This document shows, one piece after another, positions 35,280 to 37,892 of a stretch of 37,892 bases of DNA (positions are counted from its first letter, which is position 1; each line of letters begins with the position of its first letter). Made by a program: the position numbers and the translations under genes. Source of the stretch: Smittium mucronatum (taxonomy: Eukaryota; Kickxellomycota; Harpellomycetes; Harpellales; Legeriomycetaceae); contig LSSL01000087.1 in NCBI GenBank assembly GCA_001953115.1, positions 39,196-77,087 of the forward strand, given 5' to 3'. The notes beneath the pieces are model-generated. The model saw nothing but the letters and a program-made list of their open reading frames with translations, made no database searches and had not been told where the DNA came from.

Positions 35280-37448
35280 AATTATAAGCGCAGATTTATA
35301 AATTTTTAATATTTTTATCCCTAAAATTTATTTTATTTTGAATAAGATTCATTTGTTGCAACTTAAAAAAAAAAATTATAAAGTTATAAAAACTATACCA
35401 TTCCAGTATTAAAAATAATTTAATTTTTTATTTTTCACGTTTAATTTATTTTTCTCTACTCCCGAAATAATTTTATGGGATAAATTACCTATTTTTTTAT
35501 AAAAACGAATTTTAATAAGAGATATTTATTTCTCATAAAATTGAAAAAAAATACCTTGTATTGAAACTTTGTTAGCTACAGTGATAAAAATTTAAATTTA
35601 GATCATTTAAACTTTTATAAAAAGATTCTTTATACTTATAAAACCTTATTAATATGTAAATCTAATAATTTCATATACATTTGAAATTATTTATTTATAA
35701 ATAATATATTATATATTTATTTTGGTTTTTAATATCACCATTTCAGCTATTCAATTAAATTGAATCGCTTTTTATAGAGAGAAATTTTATAAATGTACTA
35801 TAATTTAGTAAAAAATTGTGAATTTTTTTTAATTTTTAGTTTTTTTTAATTTTTACCAGTTTTAGATAAGATTTTTTAAGATCATTAATAATCCGTACGA
35901 GACAAATTATTAAATTTTATTAATGAAAATACATTCCAAGTAATAATGAAATATAAAAAATATTATAAGACCATATAAACTCAAATTTTATTTGTTTGTT
36001 TCTTAATAACTCGTGGTAAATTTGGAGGGGTATTAATGTGTGCTAAATTTATTTTTAGAAAAAATCGAATAATTTTTATCCGAAATACCTGAAAATATTT
36101 ACCTTCTTTATTTGACCTTAAGTTTATTTGTTTATGAAAAACTATTTTTTTACCATTTTAAATTTTGAAAAAATGAAAAATAATTTATTAGACCATTGAT
36201 AAATAAATAAAAAATCATTAGAAAGATAAAAATTTATGTTTTTCTTTAATAAATATTCTCTAGAGATTTTTTAAGGTCTTTTTTTTAAAAAAATTAAGCT
36301 TAAAAATTAAAAATTATAATGTATCAAAAAAATTTTATGGCCAAGAAATATTCACTATTTTTCCGAGAATATTAAATAAAATTTTCAATCTAATGATTAA
36401 TAGTTTATTTTTTTAAAAGTTGATAGAAATTTATTAATCAGTTAATTTTAAATCCAAAATAGAAATTAATTAATTTCGAGAATTAAGTTTTTTAGATAAA
36501 GGTTCTGATTTTAGATAAATATTTATTTTGAGAATTAAATTTAAAAAAAACCTTATAAGCCTTGCCAATAATGTAGAAATCTAGATCTAAATTAAACAAA
36601 AAAGAAATATATTTATCCAAAAAAATTGACAAATAGTCTTAATAATACAAATTTAGTTATTAAAAAAACAAAAAAACGGCTTTTTATGTTAAAAATGCAT
36701 ATTAAACAAAAAAAATTATACTTTAATCATAACGAATAAAAAATTAAGATTCATGAATACAGAAAACCAGGGTATGTTTAGAGTGAATTTTTTTGGATTT
36801 ATTCCTTTAATACCATTTCTTTTATGAAAAATCGCTGCCTAGAAAGTTCTGCGTCTCCGATTTCTGCACAAAACTTATTTAAAAAAAATAATTGATAAAA
36901 TTACGATAGAAAATACCATTTTTTCTTTAATTATAAGATTAATTAAAAATTAGAATAAGATTATGTACAATTTTGATGAAAAAAATATAATGGATAATTG
37001 TTTTTATTAACAAAAAAAAATTGGCATATTTTACCAGAAGATATCCTAATGATTAATTTTTGTATTTTAAACGATAAAAAAATCACTTCAACAATCTCTT
37101 GTTAGTCTTTTTTGTGTTGATATTTTTATGATTGAATAATTTCAATCCAAAATTTAAATTTTAACGATATATTACATACAATTTTTTATGGAGATAAAAA
37201 AAATAATGTGGAAACTTAAATGTAAATTGAATTTTCAGTTAAATGATTAATGACACATTTATTGTTCTTCCGTGATTTAAAACAAGACTGAATTCCCTGT
37301 TTCAAAAATATTAACATTTTTTTGAAAAATTAAACAATATTATATTAAGGAATTATATAAAAATTTCTGGGGACATGCAATGTGGTATTTATGGTTTTAA
37401 GAAAATATAATTTCTGTGTTTTATATTTCAGAATCTTTGAAAGGTATA
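35280..37448. other. Gene-free AT-rich stretch
   Basis: I see nothing recognisable in this 2.2 kb. Stops are dense in all six frames. Confidence 0.55.
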
Positions 37449-37892
37449 GGGATCGCTTAGCACAGCTGAGACATAGTCTAGTACACAAGTCCAGCGTTCG
37501 ACAGTCAGGCGGATCTCAGCGTCTAACAGCTATTTGTAGGAAAGCCATGTCGATCAAACCAACGTTTGGGTGGGGGCCTAATTTTATTAATAATGTTAAA
37601 ATTAGGCTCTGACTAGGAGCTCAATAGCTTCAATGAACTGTTGTTCATTGACAAAGAGCTTAATTCATGACTGCACTTAACCTCAGTCATCCAGCCTACT
37701 TGAAGCAATGCCAGGGGGGGTCTTTCGGTTGGTAGATTGAACCCTTTTCCCGTAGGTACGCAGCCGGTAGTCCGGCAGAGGAGCTTATTGTAGTTAGGAT
37801 AATAGTCTTTTCTATACGACTTTTTCTTTTTTTCAAATTTTTTTAGTATAGTTTTCAATGACGTTATCTTACAATAAAATTCCGTGATACAA
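37449..37892 (+). repeat. GC-rich structured repeat, right copy (reaches window end)
   Basis: Reverse-complement copy of 29280-29720. Homology ends sharply at 37449 on the inner side and runs to the last base on the outer side, so the element probably continues beyond the window. Hairpins on this strand are GCCTAATTTTA with TAAAATTAGGC (37578-37609), CAATGAAC-TGTT-GTTCATTG (37633-37652) and GCCGG-TAGT-CCGGC (about 37762-37775). A G7 run at 37714-37720 differs by one base from the left copy. The frames at 37382-37612 (+) and 37613-37858 (-) cross this repeat, but their reading is broken in the left copy, so I do not call them genes. Confidence 0.8.

Noticed and set aside
37613..37858. 81-codon minus-strand frame inside the right GC-rich repeat.
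   Set aside because: The first 36 or so codons align with the left copy, but a one-base change in the C6/C7 run shifts the left copy into a stop. I see no family resemblance, so conservation is explained by recent duplication of noncoding DNA.
29280..37892. The GC-rich repeat pair as two LTRs of one retrotransposon.
   Set aside because: LTRs are direct repeats. These are inverted, differ in length, and no Pol sequence lies between them.
1..37892. Organellar (mitochondrial or plastid) DNA because of the very low G+C.
   Set aside because: No organellar protein or rRNA genes occur in 38 kb. The tRNA-Tyr has a eukaryotic nuclear intron and C1-G72, and there are nuclear-type DNA transposons and a copia relic.

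Overview
This window is about 38 kb of extremely AT-rich eukaryotic nuclear DNA (roughly 18% G+C by eye) with almost no intact protein-coding content. The eukaryotic call rests on four things: a tRNA-Tyr(GUA) with C1-G72 and a short intron at the canonical position, a tRNA-Asn(GUU) directly behind it, a Pol III T-run terminator, and relics of eukaryotic transposons (Ty1/copia, Mutator-like, Tc1/mariner). There are no operons, ribosome binding sites or CRISPR-like arrays. The organism cannot be named from this alone. A gene-poor, AT-rich unicellular eukaryote or parasite fits, for example a large-genome microsporidian or another very AT-rich fungus or protist. That is inference.

Layout, left to right. 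1-2985: gene-free, apart from a small GC-rich island with a weak tRNA-like fold near 1.0 kb. 2986-3318: a foldback/MITE-like repeat whose second, inverted copy is at 20166-20480. 4297-4667: the decayed C-terminal RNase H end of a copia polyprotein. 4.7-11.5 kb: gene desert with three local structure candidates, including a hairpin whose loop matches a downstream heptamer just before a T10 run. 11493-13035: an undescribed element with arms of about 270 bp in inverted orientation. 14537-15070 (minus): a decayed Mutator-like (MULE) transposase. 16396-16716: the only open frame that stands out from background, with weak support. 20606-20777: the tRNA-Tyr/tRNA-Asn pair. 25681-25912: a dispersed repeat whose other copy interrupts the transposase at 33 kb. 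29280-29910 and 37449-37892: a GC-rich, hairpin-rich repeat in inverted orientation, the right copy running into the window end. 32371-34499: a Tc1/mariner-type element with TIRs of about 250 bp, a DDE transposase pseudogene and the nested insertion. 34840-35030: a cluster of palindromes with two CACGTG modules 102 bp apart.

The only features likely to be functional are the two tRNA genes and their terminator. Everything else recognisable is a mobile-element remnant or repeat. The count and length of simple open frames match chance for this base composition: I estimate about 14 frames of at least 60 codons expected, against 18 present, assuming 82% A+T and independent bases. The window is best read as a transposon graveyard around one tRNA locus.
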